DNA of 64,000 bases from Enterococcus ureasiticus. Lineage in GTDB: Bacteria; Bacillota; Bacilli; Lactobacillales; Enterococcaceae. The notes under the pieces were generated by a model that saw nothing but the letters and a program-made list of their open reading frames with translations, was not told where the DNA came from and searched no databases. Made by a program: the position numbers and the translations under genes. Within the stretch, counting starts at the first letter, position 1. Each line of letters begins with the position of its first letter. The stretch is from assembly GCF_001730285.1 (NCBI RefSeq), contig NZ_MIJZ01000001.1, positions 186,001-250,000 on the forward strand, in the 5' to 3' direction. Shown here one piece after another: positions 34,553-45,475 of the stretch.

Positions 34553-35575
34553 ATGATCGTAATTATGAAATCAGAAGCAACAAAAGCACAAATCAAATCA
34601 GTGATAGAACGAGTAAAAAAAGAGGGACTAGAAGTTCATCTAAGTGAAGGTAAGGAACAAACAATTATCGGCTTGGTTGGTGACACAAGAAAAATGCAGG
34701 ATGTGGCATTTAATAGTTACGATGGTGTTGAAAATGCAGTTAGAATATCGTTGACATACAAACTAACCAGTCGTGAGTTTCATCCAGAAAATACAATTGT
34801 CGATGTTGATGGTGTGAAAATCGGCGATGGCAGTATGACGATGATGGCAGGTCCATGTTCAATCGAAAGTTTAGACCAAATTCGAGAATGTGCGAGAATT
34901 GCTAAAGCAGGCGGTGCAACTATTTTACGTGGTGGAGCGTTTAAACCAAGAACATCACCCTACGCTTTTCAAGGATTAGAAGAAGAAGGCCTAAAATACA
35001 TTCGCCAAGCAGCAGATGAATTTGATATGAAAGTCATTACAGAAGTTATGGATGAAGCGCACATCGATATGATTGCCCAATACAGTGATATTTTACAAAT
35101 TGGTGCTAGAAATATGCAAAACTTTAAATTATTACAAGCTGTCGGAAAAACGGGTAAACCAATTGGCTTAAAACGTGGAATTTCTGGTACAATTGATGAG
35201 TGGTTAAATGCGGCTGAATACATTGCTGCTCAAGGTAATTTCAATGTGATATTCATTGAACGTGGGATTCGCACCTACGAAACAGCAACGCGGAATACTC
35301 TTGATTTAAGCGCGGTTCCATTAATTAAAAAATTAAGCCATTTTCCAATCATCGTTGATCCAAGTCATGGTGTGGGAATTTGGGATCTTGTCCCTTCAAT
35401 GGCACGAGCGGGTGTTGCAGCAGGTGCAGATGGGCTGATCGTTGAGATCCACCCAGATCCAATCAACGCTTGGTCTGATGGACCTCAGTCTTTAAATGAA
35501 AAAACATACATGCGCATGATGAAAGAAGTTCACATTATGGAAAAAGCGATGAAAGAAATTAATGAATTAGAATAA
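34553..35575 (+). CDS. aroF: 3-deoxy-7-phosphoheptulonate (DAHP) synthase, type I beta
   Basis: A 340-residue DAHP synthase that condenses PEP and erythrose-4-phosphate, the entry step to aromatic compounds. It has an N-terminal ferredoxin-like regulatory domain (1-75) as in Thermotoga, which in that enzyme gives feedback inhibition by Tyr/Phe, then the barrel with [33 protein letters not shown] and DPSHGVG. ATG 34553 follows GGAGAG; an earlier in-frame start overlaps aroE. The operon is thus probably controlled at both transcription and enzyme level. Confidence 0.95.
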   Translation: MIVIMKSEATKAQIKSVIERVKKEGLEVHLSEGKEQTIIGLVGDTRKMQDVAFNSYDGVENAVRISLTYKLTSREFHPENTIVDVDGVKIGDGSMTMMAGPCSIESLDQIRECARIAKAGGATILRGGAFKPRTSPYAFQGLEEEGLKYIRQAADEFDMKVITEVMDEAHIDMIAQYSDILQIGARNMQNFKLLQAVGKTGKPIGLKRGISGTIDEWLNAAEYIAAQGNFNVIFIERGIRTYETATRNTLDLSAVPLIKKLSHFPIIVDPSHGVGIWDLVPSMARAGVAAGADGLIVEIHPDPINAWSDGPQSLNEKTYMRMMKEVHIMEKAMKEINELE

Positions 35576-35635
35576 AAACTAGAGTGAACAGAAGGTTATT
35601 ATTTTCTCTTTAATAAAAAATAGGAGTTGAAACAA

Positions 35636-36697
35636 ATGAAACTCAGGGTAACTTTACCAAATCATTCTTATGATTTGACCATTGAAAAAGGAGTGTTGAA
35701 TGGTATCGGTTCTTGGGTAAAAGAATTGTGGTCGCCGCAAAAAATTGTGATCATAACAGATACAAACGTTCAACCTTTGTATGGGGAGCTAGTTCAAAAA
35801 AGTTTGAAAGAGACAGGTTTTGAGACAGCAACTTTTGTGATCAATGCAGGAGAACAAAGTAAAAGTTTGTCTGTGGCTGCCGAAGTCTATGATTTTCTTG
35901 CAGATGAAGGAATGACTAGAAGCGATGGTATCATTGCTTTGGGTGGCGGAGTCGTTGGTGATTTAGCCGGTTTTGTCGCTTCAACTTATATGCGTGGTCT
36001 TCATTTTTTACAAGTTCCAACGACATTATTGGCTCAAGTGGATAGTAGTATCGGTGGGAAAACGGCCGTTAATACAAAAAAAGCGAAAAATCTAGTAGGT
36101 ACATTTGCCCAACCTGATGGTGTTTTGATTGATCCTGAGACTTTGAATACGTTGGAAACAAGACGGATTCAAGAAGGAATCGCTGAAATCATCAAATCTG
36201 CTGCTATCGCAGACGAGGAGTTATGGCAAAAACTGGATGCACTAACTGATGAGCTTGATTTAAGAGCACATGCAACAGAAATCATTGCTGCTTGTTGTAA
36301 AATCAAACGGAAAGTCGTAGAAGAAGACGAACTGGATAACGGAGTTCGTTTACTTCTTAACTTTGGTCATACAATTGGTCATGCATTAGAAAATACTGCC
36401 GGTTACGGTAATTTAACTCATGGTGAGGGAGTTGCAATTGGTATGAGTCAAATTACAAGAGTGGCTGAAAGTAAAGGTTTGACTCCAATTGGTACAACAG
36501 AACAATTAAATAAAATGATTCAAAAATTCCACCTACCTATTCGGTCAAATCATTGGGATCAAGAGCAATTGTATATGGCATTAACTCATGACAAGAAGGC
36601 TCGTGGAGGGAAAATAAATATTATTTTACTAGAAAAGATTGGTAAAGCGAAAATTGTTCGGATTCCAATTGAAGAAATGAAGAGTTATTTAGACTAG
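35636..36697 (+). CDS. aroB: 3-dehydroquinate synthase
   Basis: A 353-residue NAD- and metal-dependent enzyme making 3-dehydroquinate from DAHP. NAD loop [13 protein letters not shown] (about 95-107), [20 protein letters not shown], and metal ligands in [19 protein letters not shown] and [11 protein letters not shown] are all intact, in contrast to the AroB-like paralogue at 24634-25680. ATG 35636 has TAGGAG at nine bases; an in-frame TTG at 35627 is too close to that site. Confidence 0.95.
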   Translation: MKLRVTLPNHSYDLTIEKGVLNGIGSWVKELWSPQKIVIITDTNVQPLYGELVQKSLKETGFETATFVINAGEQSKSLSVAAEVYDFLADEGMTRSDGIIALGGGVVGDLAGFVASTYMRGLHFLQVPTTLLAQVDSSIGGKTAVNTKKAKNLVGTFAQPDGVLIDPETLNTLETRRIQEGIAEIIKSAAIADEELWQKLDALTDELDLRAHATEIIAACCKIKRKVVEEDELDNGVRLLLNFGHTIGHALENTAGYGNLTHGEGVAIGMSQITRVAESKGLTPIGTTEQLNKMIQKFHLPIRSNHWDQEQLYMALTHDKKARGGKINIILLEKIGKAKIVRIPIEEMKSYLD

Positions 36698-36869
36698 CAC
36701 TACGCTCTGCTTCGATCGCAGCAATTTTTATGAGCTAAAGCTCTAAGGCTTGAAGGCCTTCGGAAAAAAATAAGAATTGAATGTGACAAAAAGCGTCACA
36801 ATCAATTTTTCCTACTTTTCTGTCAGAGCTGGACAAGCTCATTACACTTTTAAATTAGGAGGAAATCAT
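36698..36869. repeat. Intergenic repeat element inside the aro operon, between aroB and aroC
   Basis: This gap holds a second copy of the degenerate element seen near 2055-2225: CTAGCACTACGCT, a GAGCTAAAGCTC palindrome (36731-36742), GAAGGCCTTCGGAAAAAAAT, then a hairpin TTGA-A-TGTGAC / GTCACA-A-TCAA around AAAAAGC at about 36777-36806. An upstream extension of the aroC frame runs through it but has no ribosome site. The hairpin lacks a T run as a terminator, so it may be a processing or stability element. Confidence 0.6.
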
Positions 36870-38036
36870 ATGCGTTTTATTACGGCGGGAGAATCACATG
36901 GACCAGAATTAACAGCGATTATAGAGGGTTTACCAGCAGGGATGCCATTATCACCAGAAGATATTAATTTTGAGTTAGCTAGAAGACAAGGCGGATATGG
37001 CCGGGGTGGTAGAATGTTGATTGAAAAAGATCAAGTAAGAATCACTTCCGGTATTCGTCACGGCAAAACATTAGGATCACCAGTGACACTTGTTGTTGAA
37101 AATAAAGATTGGAAAAACTGGACTTCTGTCATGTCAATCGATGAAGTTTCAGAAAAAGAGAAAAAAATTCGACGAGTAAATAAACCACGCCCAGGACATG
37201 CGGACCTTGTCGGCGGTATCAAATACCAGCATGATGATCTTAGAAATGTACTAGAACGCTCATCAGCGCGTGAAACAACGATGCGAGTTGCAATAGGAGC
37301 AGTCGCTAAAAAGTTATTGAAGGAACTGGATATTGAAGTAGCAGGACATGTTGCGATTTTAGGTGGTATCAAAGCTGAAATCCCGGATAATTTGACGGTC
37401 AAAGAAATCCAAGAACGCTCAGAAAATTCAGATGTGCGTGTTCTTGATCCATCAGTTGAACAAGAAATTCGTGACTTAATTGATAAGACAAAGAAAAATG
37501 GCGATACGATCGGTGGCGTAGTAGAAGTCGTTGTTGGTGGTGTACCAATTGGTTTAGGTAGTTATGTTCAGTGGGATCGTAAATTAGATGCCAAAATCGC
37601 CCAGGCGGTTACGAGTATCAATGCATTTAAGGGCGTTGAATTTGGGATTGGATTTGAAATGGGTTTTAAACCAGGCAGCCAAGTCATGGACGAAATTGTT
37701 TGGGATAAAGCAACTGGCTATACACGAACATCAAATAATCTAGGTGGTTTTGAAGGTGGTATGACAAATGGAATGCCAATCGTTGTTAGAGGTGTCATGA
37801 AGCCTATTCCAACATTGTATAAACCGTTGCAAAGTGTCAATATCGATACAAAGGAGCCTTATAAAGCAAGTGTAGAACGCTCTGATAGTACAGCAGTTCC
37901 GGCTGCAAGTGTGGTTTGTGAAGCTGTTGTTGCGACAGAAGTTGCCCAAGCGATGCTGGAAAAATTTGGCAGTGATGCTTTTGAACAGATGAAAGAAGAA
38001 GTTGACTCTTATCGCCGTTATACTCAAACGTTTTAA
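36870..38036 (+). CDS. aroC: Chorismate synthase
   Basis: A 388-residue FMN-dependent enzyme that makes chorismate from EPSP, the branch point for Tyr, Phe, Trp and folate. Signatures are [18 protein letters not shown] near the start, RPGHADLVG and [15 protein letters not shown] (about 125-140). ATG 36870 has TAGGAGG; the frame is open further upstream to 36777 through the repeat element, which is not expected to be translated. The length fits the Gram-positive family. Confidence 0.96.
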   Translation: MRFITAGESHGPELTAIIEGLPAGMPLSPEDINFELARRQGGYGRGGRMLIEKDQVRITSGIRHGKTLGSPVTLVVENKDWKNWTSVMSIDEVSEKEKKIRRVNKPRPGHADLVGGIKYQHDDLRNVLERSSARETTMRVAIGAVAKKLLKELDIEVAGHVAILGGIKAEIPDNLTVKEIQERSENSDVRVLDPSVEQEIRDLIDKTKKNGDTIGGVVEVVVGGVPIGLGSYVQWDRKLDAKIAQAVTSINAFKGVEFGIGFEMGFKPGSQVMDEIVWDKATGYTRTSNNLGGFEGGMTNGMPIVVRGVMKPIPTLYKPLQSVNIDTKEPYKASVERSDSTAVPAASVVCEAVVATEVAQAMLEKFGSDAFEQMKEEVDSYRRYTQTF

Positions 38037-38065
38037 CTAAAACTAAAAATGGAGAGTGAAGCGGA

Positions 38066-39163
38066 ATGAATAAAAAGGTTTTGATTGTCGGTCTAGGATT
38101 GATTGGCAGTTCATTAGCATTATGTATAAAGAAAGAACATCCACTTGCAACGATTATCGGAATAGATAATCAAGAAGCTTCGGAAGAATTTGCCTTAAAA
38201 CGAAAAATCATCGATCAAAGAGGAGGTTCTATTCAAGAAGCTGCTGTAGTAGCAGATATTATTTTTCTATGTACTCCAGTTAAAAGTATGCTGAATCAAT
38301 TGAACATATTGGGGACATCACCGTTAAAACAAGAGGTCATAATTTCTGATGTTGGCAGCACAAAATTAGAAATTATTGAAGCAGCAAAACAAGCTGGACT
38401 AAAAACATTTATCGGCGGACACCCAATGGCAGGATCACATAAATCTGGTGTGACAGCAGCGGATGAAAATTTATTTGAGAATGCATATTATATTTTAACG
38501 TCGTCAGAGGTAGAAAAACAAAAACCAATCCATGAACTGCAAAAACTATTACAAGGGACACGAGCAAAATTTGTAGTGCTTTCAGCACAAGAGCATGATC
38601 AAATTACAGGAATGCTCAGCCACTTGCCACATATTATTGCTGCTGGTTTAGTAAATCAAAGTAAAGATTTTAACGAAGAACATCCACGTTCTAGACAATT
38701 AGCTGCTGGGGGATTTCGTGATATTACACGAATCGCTTCGTCAGATCCACAAATGTGGACGGATATTCTATTAAGTAATAAAGAAGCACTACTAGAGCTG
38801 ATGAGATCATGGCAAGCTGAAATGGCGCAAGTTTCGACTTGGATCCAAAATGGAAATAAAGAAGCCATTTTTCAATTTTTCTATGAAGCAAAAGAAACTA
38901 GAAATCAAATGCCTGTTCATAAAGAAGGCGCAATTCCTGCATTCCATGATTTATTCGTGGACGTACCAGATATACCAGGGGTGATTGCCGAGATCACAGC
39001 TTTACTAAGCAAAGCTCAATTATCCCTAATTAATTTGAAAATTCTTGAAACACGTGAAGATATCTATGGTATTTTACAGTTAAGCTTTAAACGTCAAGAT
39101 GATTTAGAGAAGGCTAAAGAGATTATTGAAAAAGAAACGGATTACTTGTGTTATGAAAAATGA
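38066..39163 (+). CDS. tyrA: Prephenate dehydrogenase with C-terminal ACT domain
   Basis: A 365-residue NAD-dependent enzyme that turns prephenate into 4-hydroxyphenylpyruvate for tyrosine. Rossmann motif GLGLIGSSLAL (residues 8-18), the GGHPMAGSHKSG active-site segment (about 118-130), and an ACT domain at about 297-365 (FVDVPDIPGVIAEITALL), which suggests feedback control by an amino acid. The ribosome site is GGAGAGTG. Confidence 0.95.
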   Translation: MNKKVLIVGLGLIGSSLALCIKKEHPLATIIGIDNQEASEEFALKRKIIDQRGGSIQEAAVVADIIFLCTPVKSMLNQLNILGTSPLKQEVIISDVGSTKLEIIEAAKQAGLKTFIGGHPMAGSHKSGVTAADENLFENAYYILTSSEVEKQKPIHELQKLLQGTRAKFVVLSAQEHDQITGMLSHLPHIIAAGLVNQSKDFNEEHPRSRQLAAGGFRDITRIASSDPQMWTDILLSNKEALLELMRSWQAEMAQVSTWIQNGNKEAIFQFFYEAKETRNQMPVHKEGAIPAFHDLFVDVPDIPGVIAEITALLSKAQLSLINLKILETREDIYGILQLSFKRQDDLEKAKEIIEKETDYLCYEK

Positions 39164-39202
39164 GTTTTTAAGAGGTTAGACTTTGCACTTTGTTTTATCT
39201 AG

Positions 39203-40501
<1,299 letters not shown>

Positions 40502-40515
40502 ACGGGGGAACAAAG

Positions 40516-41016
40516 ATGAAGGGGATTATATTAATTGGTTTCATGGGAGCTGGAAAAACGACTGTCGGGAAACTTCTTTCAGAAAAGACAGGGATGGAAC
40601 ATATTGATTTTGATGATAAAATCGTTGAAGAAATTGGCATGACGATCCAAGAATATTTTGATTTACATGGTGAAGAAGCATTTAGAGAAAGAGAAACAAA
40701 TGTCTTGAAACGCTATTTAGATCATAATCAAGTCGTATCAACTGGTGGCGGAATCGTCATGAGACCAGAGAATCGGGAACTTTTGAAACAAATGGCACCT
40801 GTTGTTTATTTACAAACCAAACCAGAAGTATTTATTCCAAGATTGAAACATGATCATACAACGGTCAGACCTTTAGTAGTATCAAAGTCTCCAGAAGAAA
40901 TTAGACAAGTTTTTGAGCCAAGAATCCCTTTTTATGTGGAAAGTGCCAGCTTAGTCATTGATACAGATGAACGAACACCAGAAGAAATTGTTCATGAAAT
41001 TTTAGAGAATATATAA
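40516..41016 (+). CDS. aroK: Shikimate kinase
   Basis: A 166-residue P-loop kinase that phosphorylates shikimate. Walker A is GFMGAGKTTVG (residues 7-17); the shikimate-binding DFDD, FRERE and STGGGIV segments are in place, and the adenine-loop region includes TTVRPL. It lies 15 bases after aroA and 12 before pheA. Confidence 0.95.
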   Translation: MKGIILIGFMGAGKTTVGKLLSEKTGMEHIDFDDKIVEEIGMTIQEYFDLHGEEAFRERETNVLKRYLDHNQVVSTGGGIVMRPENRELLKQMAPVVYLQTKPEVFIPRLKHDHTTVRPLVVSKSPEEIRQVFEPRIPFYVESASLVIDTDERTPEEIVHEILENI

Positions 41017-41028
41017 GTAGGTGAGCCA

Positions 41029-41877
41029 ATGAAAGTCGGTTTTTTAGGTCCAGAAGCTTCTTTTACTCATAATGCAGCGAAAACTGCTTTTCCTGATGAA
41101 GAATTGATTCCATATCATTCGATTCCGGCTTGTATTAAAGGTGTTGAGTTTGGTGAAGTCGATTTAGGTGTCGTGCCGATTGAAAATACGATCGAAGGTT
41201 CTGTCAACACGACTGTTGACTATCTTTTTCACCAAACAACGATTCCTGTAGGAGCGGAAATCGTTTTACCAATTTATCAACAGCTTATGGTAGCAAAAGA
41301 GAACAAAGAATCATGGCAAGAAACAACAAAAATTCTATCTCATCCTCAAGCTTTAGCACAATCGCAAGAATTTATTCGTACCTATTTCCCAATGGCTGAG
41401 CTTGAAGCGACACCATCGACCGCGTATGCCGCAAATTTTGTCGCTCTTCATCCAGATCAAAAAATCGCAGCTATTGCACCCAGACTTTCTGCTGAAAAAT
41501 ATGATCTTGAAATTGTGGGTAAAGATATTCAGGATGTAGCAATCAACCAGACTAGATTTTGGGTGATTGGGTCTGAAAAGGTCGAACTACCAATCAATGC
41601 TACTGATAAAAAATTAACCATTGCATTGACTATGCCGGATAACATGCCAGGAGCTTTGCATAAAGCATTATCTACCTTTAGCTGGAGAGAAATTGATTTA
41701 AGTAAAATCGAATCGCGTCCATTGAAGACAACCTTAGGAGAATATTTCTTTTTAATTGATATCAATGTTCAAAAACCGCAACAATTGTTAGATAATGCGT
41801 TAGAAGAAATACGTTTAATGGGCGGAACGGTGAAAATATTTGGGAATTATGCGATTCATCCCATCAACGGAGTTTAA
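41029..41877 (+). CDS. pheA: Prephenate dehydratase with ACT domain
   Basis: A 282-residue monofunctional dehydratase making phenylpyruvate. Catalytic parts: GPEASFTHNAA at the N-terminus, VPIENTIEGSVNTT, SHPQALAQ and the conserved NQTRFWVIG near 175-183. A C-terminal ACT domain (about 195-275) has the phenylalanine-binding GALHKAL and IESRPLK motifs. It ends the operon; a short terminator follows before psr. Confidence 0.96.
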   Translation: MKVGFLGPEASFTHNAAKTAFPDEELIPYHSIPACIKGVEFGEVDLGVVPIENTIEGSVNTTVDYLFHQTTIPVGAEIVLPIYQQLMVAKENKESWQETTKILSHPQALAQSQEFIRTYFPMAELEATPSTAYAANFVALHPDQKIAAIAPRLSAEKYDLEIVGKDIQDVAINQTRFWVIGSEKVELPINATDKKLTIALTMPDNMPGALHKALSTFSWREIDLSKIESRPLKTTLGEYFFLIDINVQKPQQLLDNALEEIRLMGGTVKIFGNYAIHPINGV

Positions 41878-41903
41878 AGATCTGAAAAGGTCTTTTTATT
41901 TTT
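41877..41903 (+). terminator. Terminator of the aro operon
   Basis: AAAGATC pairs with GGTCTTT (7 bp, TGAAAA loop) and a T-rich tract follows. Confidence 0.7.
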
Positions 41904-41987
41904 TGTTAAATTTTACCTATCTAATAGGAATTTTTTGAAAAATAAGGTATGCTTATAACTGTTGTTAATTGAAGTGAGGTGGAAATG

Positions 41988-43115
41988 ATGAGCCGTGTAG
42001 ATCGCTATAAGCACATACATGATAAATCAAAACCAGTAGAAGAAAAGAATGGTTTTAACCCAAGAAAAGAAAAAAATTATACAGAAGAACCTAGAAATAG
42101 CTATTATCAAGAACAAGAACCGCTAAATGACCCAAATCAATATTTTGGACAAACAGAACCAACTGAAAAACAAAAAGGTTTTTCAAAAAAGGAAAAAAAA
42201 CCGAAAAAACCAAGAAGAAAGAGACGCTTTAGCTGGCCTAAACGAATCGCTTTATTTTTTGTTTTGCTAATTGTATTGGCAGTTGGTTTCTTCTTCAAAG
42301 GAAAATCTTACGCTGAAAATGATACTTCTTTGCCAAAAGAGGCGATTGAGACGTTCAATGGAGTAAAAAGTGCTAACGGAGCTAATAATATCTTGATTTT
42401 AGGTAGTGATACAAGAGGAGAAGATGCTGGTCGAGCGGATACTATTATGGTTCTGCAACTAGATGGTCCTTCTAAAAAACCTAAATTGATTTCGTTTATG
42501 CGTGATACCTTCGTGGATATTCCAGGTTATGATGCCAACAAAATCAATGCCTCTTATGCATTAGGTGGAGCTGATTTAGTTCGTCAAACTTTAGCAGAAA
42601 ATTTTAATATTCAGACTAGATACTATGCGAAAGTTGATTTTCAATCATTCGAAAAAATTATTGATTCAATGTTTCCGAGTGGTGTTAAAATCGACGCTGA
42701 AAAAGATTTGAATTTAGATGGCGTTGACATTTTCAAAGGTAGTCAGAAAATGGATGGCCATACGCTTTTACAGTATTCACGTTTTAGAAAAGATGACGAA
42801 GGCGATTTTGGTCGTGTTCGCCGTCAACAACAAGTGATGACAGCTGTTATGGGACAATTAAAAAATCCTTTAGCATTGCTTCGGACACCGGAATCTTTAG
42901 GTCGTTTAGTAGGGTATATGTCAACGGACGTTCCTACGTCATTTATGCTGAAAAATGGTCCATCGTTAATGTTAAAAGGCGGCGGGGGAATTGAGCGCTT
43001 AACTGTTCCAGTTGAGGGATCTTGGAGTAATCAAGATGTTGATTATGCTGGGAGTGTTCTTCAAATAGATTTGGATACGAATAAAGCCGCGGTTCAAAGT
43101 TTTCTTGACCAATAA
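41988..43115 (+). CDS. psr: LytR-CpsA-Psr (LCP) family protein
   Basis: A 375-residue membrane protein: a long basic cytoplasmic N-terminus (1-82), one membrane helix (about 83-103) and an extracellular LCP domain (about 130-320) with the diagnostic ILGSDTRGEDAGRADTIMVL, SFMRDTFVDIPGY and LQYSRFRKDDEGDFGRVRRQQQV. LCP enzymes attach wall teichoic acids or other glycopolymers to peptidoglycan. The position after pheA and the length fit enterococcal psr. ATG 41988 is best spaced from GAGGTG; 41985 is an alternative. Confidence 0.9.
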   Translation: MSRVDRYKHIHDKSKPVEEKNGFNPRKEKNYTEEPRNSYYQEQEPLNDPNQYFGQTEPTEKQKGFSKKEKKPKKPRRKRRFSWPKRIALFFVLLIVLAVGFFFKGKSYAENDTSLPKEAIETFNGVKSANGANNILILGSDTRGEDAGRADTIMVLQLDGPSKKPKLISFMRDTFVDIPGYDANKINASYALGGADLVRQTLAENFNIQTRYYAKVDFQSFEKIIDSMFPSGVKIDAEKDLNLDGVDIFKGSQKMDGHTLLQYSRFRKDDEGDFGRVRRQQQVMTAVMGQLKNPLALLRTPESLGRLVGYMSTDVPTSFMLKNGPSLMLKGGGGIERLTVPVEGSWSNQDVDYAGSVLQIDLDTNKAAVQSFLDQ

Positions 43116-43190
43116 GTATTTTATTTAATTATGAATGGATTTATGCTATATTTATAATACCGTGTAAATTTAGTGAAACGAGGTTACAAA

Positions 43191-44039
43191 ATGAAAATCG
43201 CTATTGTGACAGATAGTACCGCTTATTTACCTGAGCGAATTAAGAACTCACCCAATCTATTTGTTATTCCCATCCCTGTTATTTTAGATGGTAAGATATA
43301 TAACGAAGGAATAGATATCGAAGCTGATGAATATTATAGCTTGTTGAATAATAGTAATGAATTTCCAACGACTTCTCAGCCTGCATTAGGTGAAGTTATC
43401 GAACTGTACAAAGAAATTGCTGCCAAAGGCTATGATACGATCATTAGTATTCATCTTTCAGCGGGTATTTCAGGCTTTGTTAATACATTATTTTCATTAA
43501 CAGATACGATTGAAGGAATCACGCTGTATCCCTATGATTCTAAAATCACAAGTGTGCCAATGGGACACATGGTAGAGGCAGCCTTAGATTTAGTGAAAGA
43601 AAATGCTAGCCTAGAAGAGATATTTACTAAACTAGATGTTATTAGAGACAATACGTATGCGTATTTGATTGTCGATGATTTGAACAACCTCGTTCGCGGT
43701 GGGCGCTTAACTAATGGTGCTGCATTGATTGCTGGATTATTGAAAATTAAGCCGATTTTAACATTTGAAGAGGGCAAGATCGTCTTGTTTGAGAAAATTC
43801 GTTCGACAAAAAAAGCTTTTGCTCGCGCAGAAAAAATTATCGGTAAACGAGACAAAGAAATCGACCGACCAGTGAAATTATATGTGATTCATGCAAACAA
43901 TTTAGTGGTTGCTGAAGAAGAGAAGGCCAAACTTCAAAAGCAATATCCTAATGCAATTATTGAAATTGGTCATTTTGGTCCTGTTATTGGAACACATCTA
44001 GGTGAAAAGGCAATTGGGATTTGTATCTCAGCACAATAA
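43191..44039 (+). CDS. DegV-family fatty acid-binding protein
   Basis: A 282-residue two-domain DegV protein. It starts with IAIVTDSTAYLP, has the fatty-acid-binding FPTTSQPALGE and SIHLSAGISGF segments, and RGGRLTNGAALIAGLLKIKP in domain 2. In related bacteria (FakB) such proteins present fatty acids to the kinase FakA for phospholipid synthesis. Chain-length preference cannot be read here. ATG 43191 has ACGAGG; a GTG at 43173 lacks one. Confidence 0.92.
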   Translation: MKIAIVTDSTAYLPERIKNSPNLFVIPIPVILDGKIYNEGIDIEADEYYSLLNNSNEFPTTSQPALGEVIELYKEIAAKGYDTIISIHLSAGISGFVNTLFSLTDTIEGITLYPYDSKITSVPMGHMVEAALDLVKENASLEEIFTKLDVIRDNTYAYLIVDDLNNLVRGGRLTNGAALIAGLLKIKPILTFEEGKIVLFEKIRSTKKAFARAEKIIGKRDKEIDRPVKLYVIHANNLVVAEEEKAKLQKQYPNAIIEIGHFGPVIGTHLGEKAIGICISAQ

Positions 44040-44042
44040 ATC

Positions 44043-44091
44043 AAAAGATGAGGCAAAGCTGTTTTCGGCTATTGTTTCATCTTTATTTTTT
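44043..44091 (+). terminator. Terminator after degV
   Basis: AAAGATGA.GCAAAGC pairs with GCTATTGTTTCATCTTT (imperfect) and a T-rich stretch follows. Confidence 0.75.
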
Positions 44092-44310
44092 ACTTGTATG
44101 CATCCTTTAGGTGGAGATTTTCCATCGATCATACTTATTAGCAGTAAGAAAAGTAGTAAACATGACCGTATAGTTCAATTAAGAAAAATAGTATGTTACA
44201 ATAACAAATAAATCATACTTTTTTAATCGATTATCGATAAAAAATAACGATTCAATAGTCATTTTCCTTTAAAAGTAAGGTATACTTAAAGAAAAAAGGA
44301 GGGCGAGTGG

Positions 44311-44502
44311 ATGAATCTAACTGAAGAACGTTTACAAAAAGAAAAAATGAAACAAGTTCAACTACTCGCTGCATATTACCAGGTAGTCAATCGTTTACCG
44401 CTTGGCGATAAGAGAGATCAGATGATTCGTGATATATTAGCTTGTAAGGATAAGATAAAAAAAATCAATCAGCAATTGACAGAATTAAATAAAAAAGAGT
44501 AA
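44311..44502 (+). CDS. Hypothetical 63-aa helical protein
   Basis: A small, highly charged protein predicted to be two amphipathic helices, probably a coiled-coil hairpin. No family recognised. AAGGAGGG lies nine bases upstream and a TATACT -10 box at 44281-44286 supports local transcription. It is 28 bases before the next small gene, so they may form an operon. Confidence 0.65.
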   Translation: MNLTEERLQKEKMKQVQLLAAYYQVVNRLPLGDKRDQMIRDILACKDKIKKINQQLTELNKKE

Positions 44503-44530
44503 CTATTTTCAGTTATAAAAGGAGCGTATT

Positions 44531-45013
44531 TTGGTTATAGATTTTTTTACAGTGCTACTTGCAGTTTTTGTTTTGATCATGTATGTTTATTTGATTTTAG
44601 TTAGAAAAAGCATCCTGATCAAAAGTCTTAAAAGAAAATTTATTTATGTTTTAGTGATTGGATTTAGTCTACTGATTCTGCTCCTTACTCTAGCTACCGG
44701 ACAACCCCTCGATCAAAGGATTCGAGGATTCCTCTCGGTGTTGCTTGTTTTAAGTTTTTTACTTGATTCTAAAGGTCTTTCAGATGATCGGCTCATTCTA
44801 GGTCCTTTTGATAAGAATGGAATTTTGTATCAAGATGTAGAAAAAATGGCTTTATTGATCAAAAAGAAAGAGATTCGTTTAAATTACTTTAAAAATGGTC
44901 GGCGTGGTCCAATGATGAAATTTTCCATTCCATTGGAAGAGTTACTAGCATTTCTTTCTGAGCGATTGAATGAGGAAGCAGAAATCAGTATTTTAGTAGA
45001 TGAAGATAAATAA
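44531..45013 (+). CDS. Hypothetical membrane protein (160 aa)
   Basis: Unrecognised family. There are probably three membrane segments in residues 1-85 (VLLAVFVLIMYVYLILV, FIYVLVIGFSLLILLLTLA, GFLSVLLVLSFLL) followed by a cytoplasmic-looking domain with GPFDKNGILYQDVEKM. The start is TTG 44531, six bases after AAGGAGCG. The domain pattern (two or three helices then a PH-like strand-rich part) recalls small bacterial membrane proteins of unknown function. Confidence 0.7.
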   Translation: MVIDFFTVLLAVFVLIMYVYLILVRKSILIKSLKRKFIYVLVIGFSLLILLLTLATGQPLDQRIRGFLSVLLVLSFLLDSKGLSDDRLILGPFDKNGILYQDVEKMALLIKKKEIRLNYFKNGRRGPMMKFSIPLEELLAFLSERLNEEAEISILVDEDK

Positions 45014-45177
45014 AGGATAAATTCGGAGAAAATAGAGGTTACTTTCTCCTTTTCTTGAAATCTAAGCGTTAGAAATTCTATTCAATAAGTTTTTTTCAAA
45101 AGAATAGTTAATTTTAATAGGTATTTCTTTAACAGTTTGCTATAATGTGCAGAGAAATTCTGAAAGGAAGTATTGTT

Positions 45178-45456
45178 GTGAATAAGGAAATAGAGCAACG
45201 AATTGCTGAATTACGTGAAAAATATAAGGAGCTACCACCAGAAAAAAAAGCTGAATGGGAACGCCATATAAAAAAGAAAAATTTTTTAAACTATAAAAAA
45301 ATTGAATTAATCAAGTCTGAATTACTTCGTTTAGAAGCACGTCGTGCACAATTAGAATTATGTGACAGAGAAAAAGAACTTGGATTAATAGAGAAAAAAA
45401 TTACCTGTAAAAAAGAAAAATTATTACGGTATTTAGGAAAACAACTCAATCAATAA
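45178..45456 (+). CDS. Hypothetical coiled-coil protein (92 aa)
   Basis: A very charged, all-helical protein with heptad-like spacing (residues 1-90), unrecognised. GTG 45178 is supported by AAAGGAAG seven bases upstream; the frame extends to 45145 but without a better site. A TATAAT at 45141-45146 suggests its own promoter. It lies 19 bases before the antiporter gene, which has a separate AAGGGGG site. Confidence 0.65.
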   Translation: MNKEIEQRIAELREKYKELPPEKKAEWERHIKKKNFLNYKKIELIKSELLRLEARRAQLELCDREKELGLIEKKITCKKEKLLRYLGKQLNQ

Positions 45457-45475
45457 TTATTAAGGGGGATACGAG

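Noticed and set aside
36777-36869. 31-residue N-terminal extension of chorismate synthase
   Set aside because: The frame is open through the intergenic repeat, but the family N-terminus and the strong AGGAGG both point to ATG 36870.
44002-44211. 69-aa + strand ORF after degV
   Set aside because: It begins inside degV in another frame, crosses the terminator hairpin and has no ribosome site.
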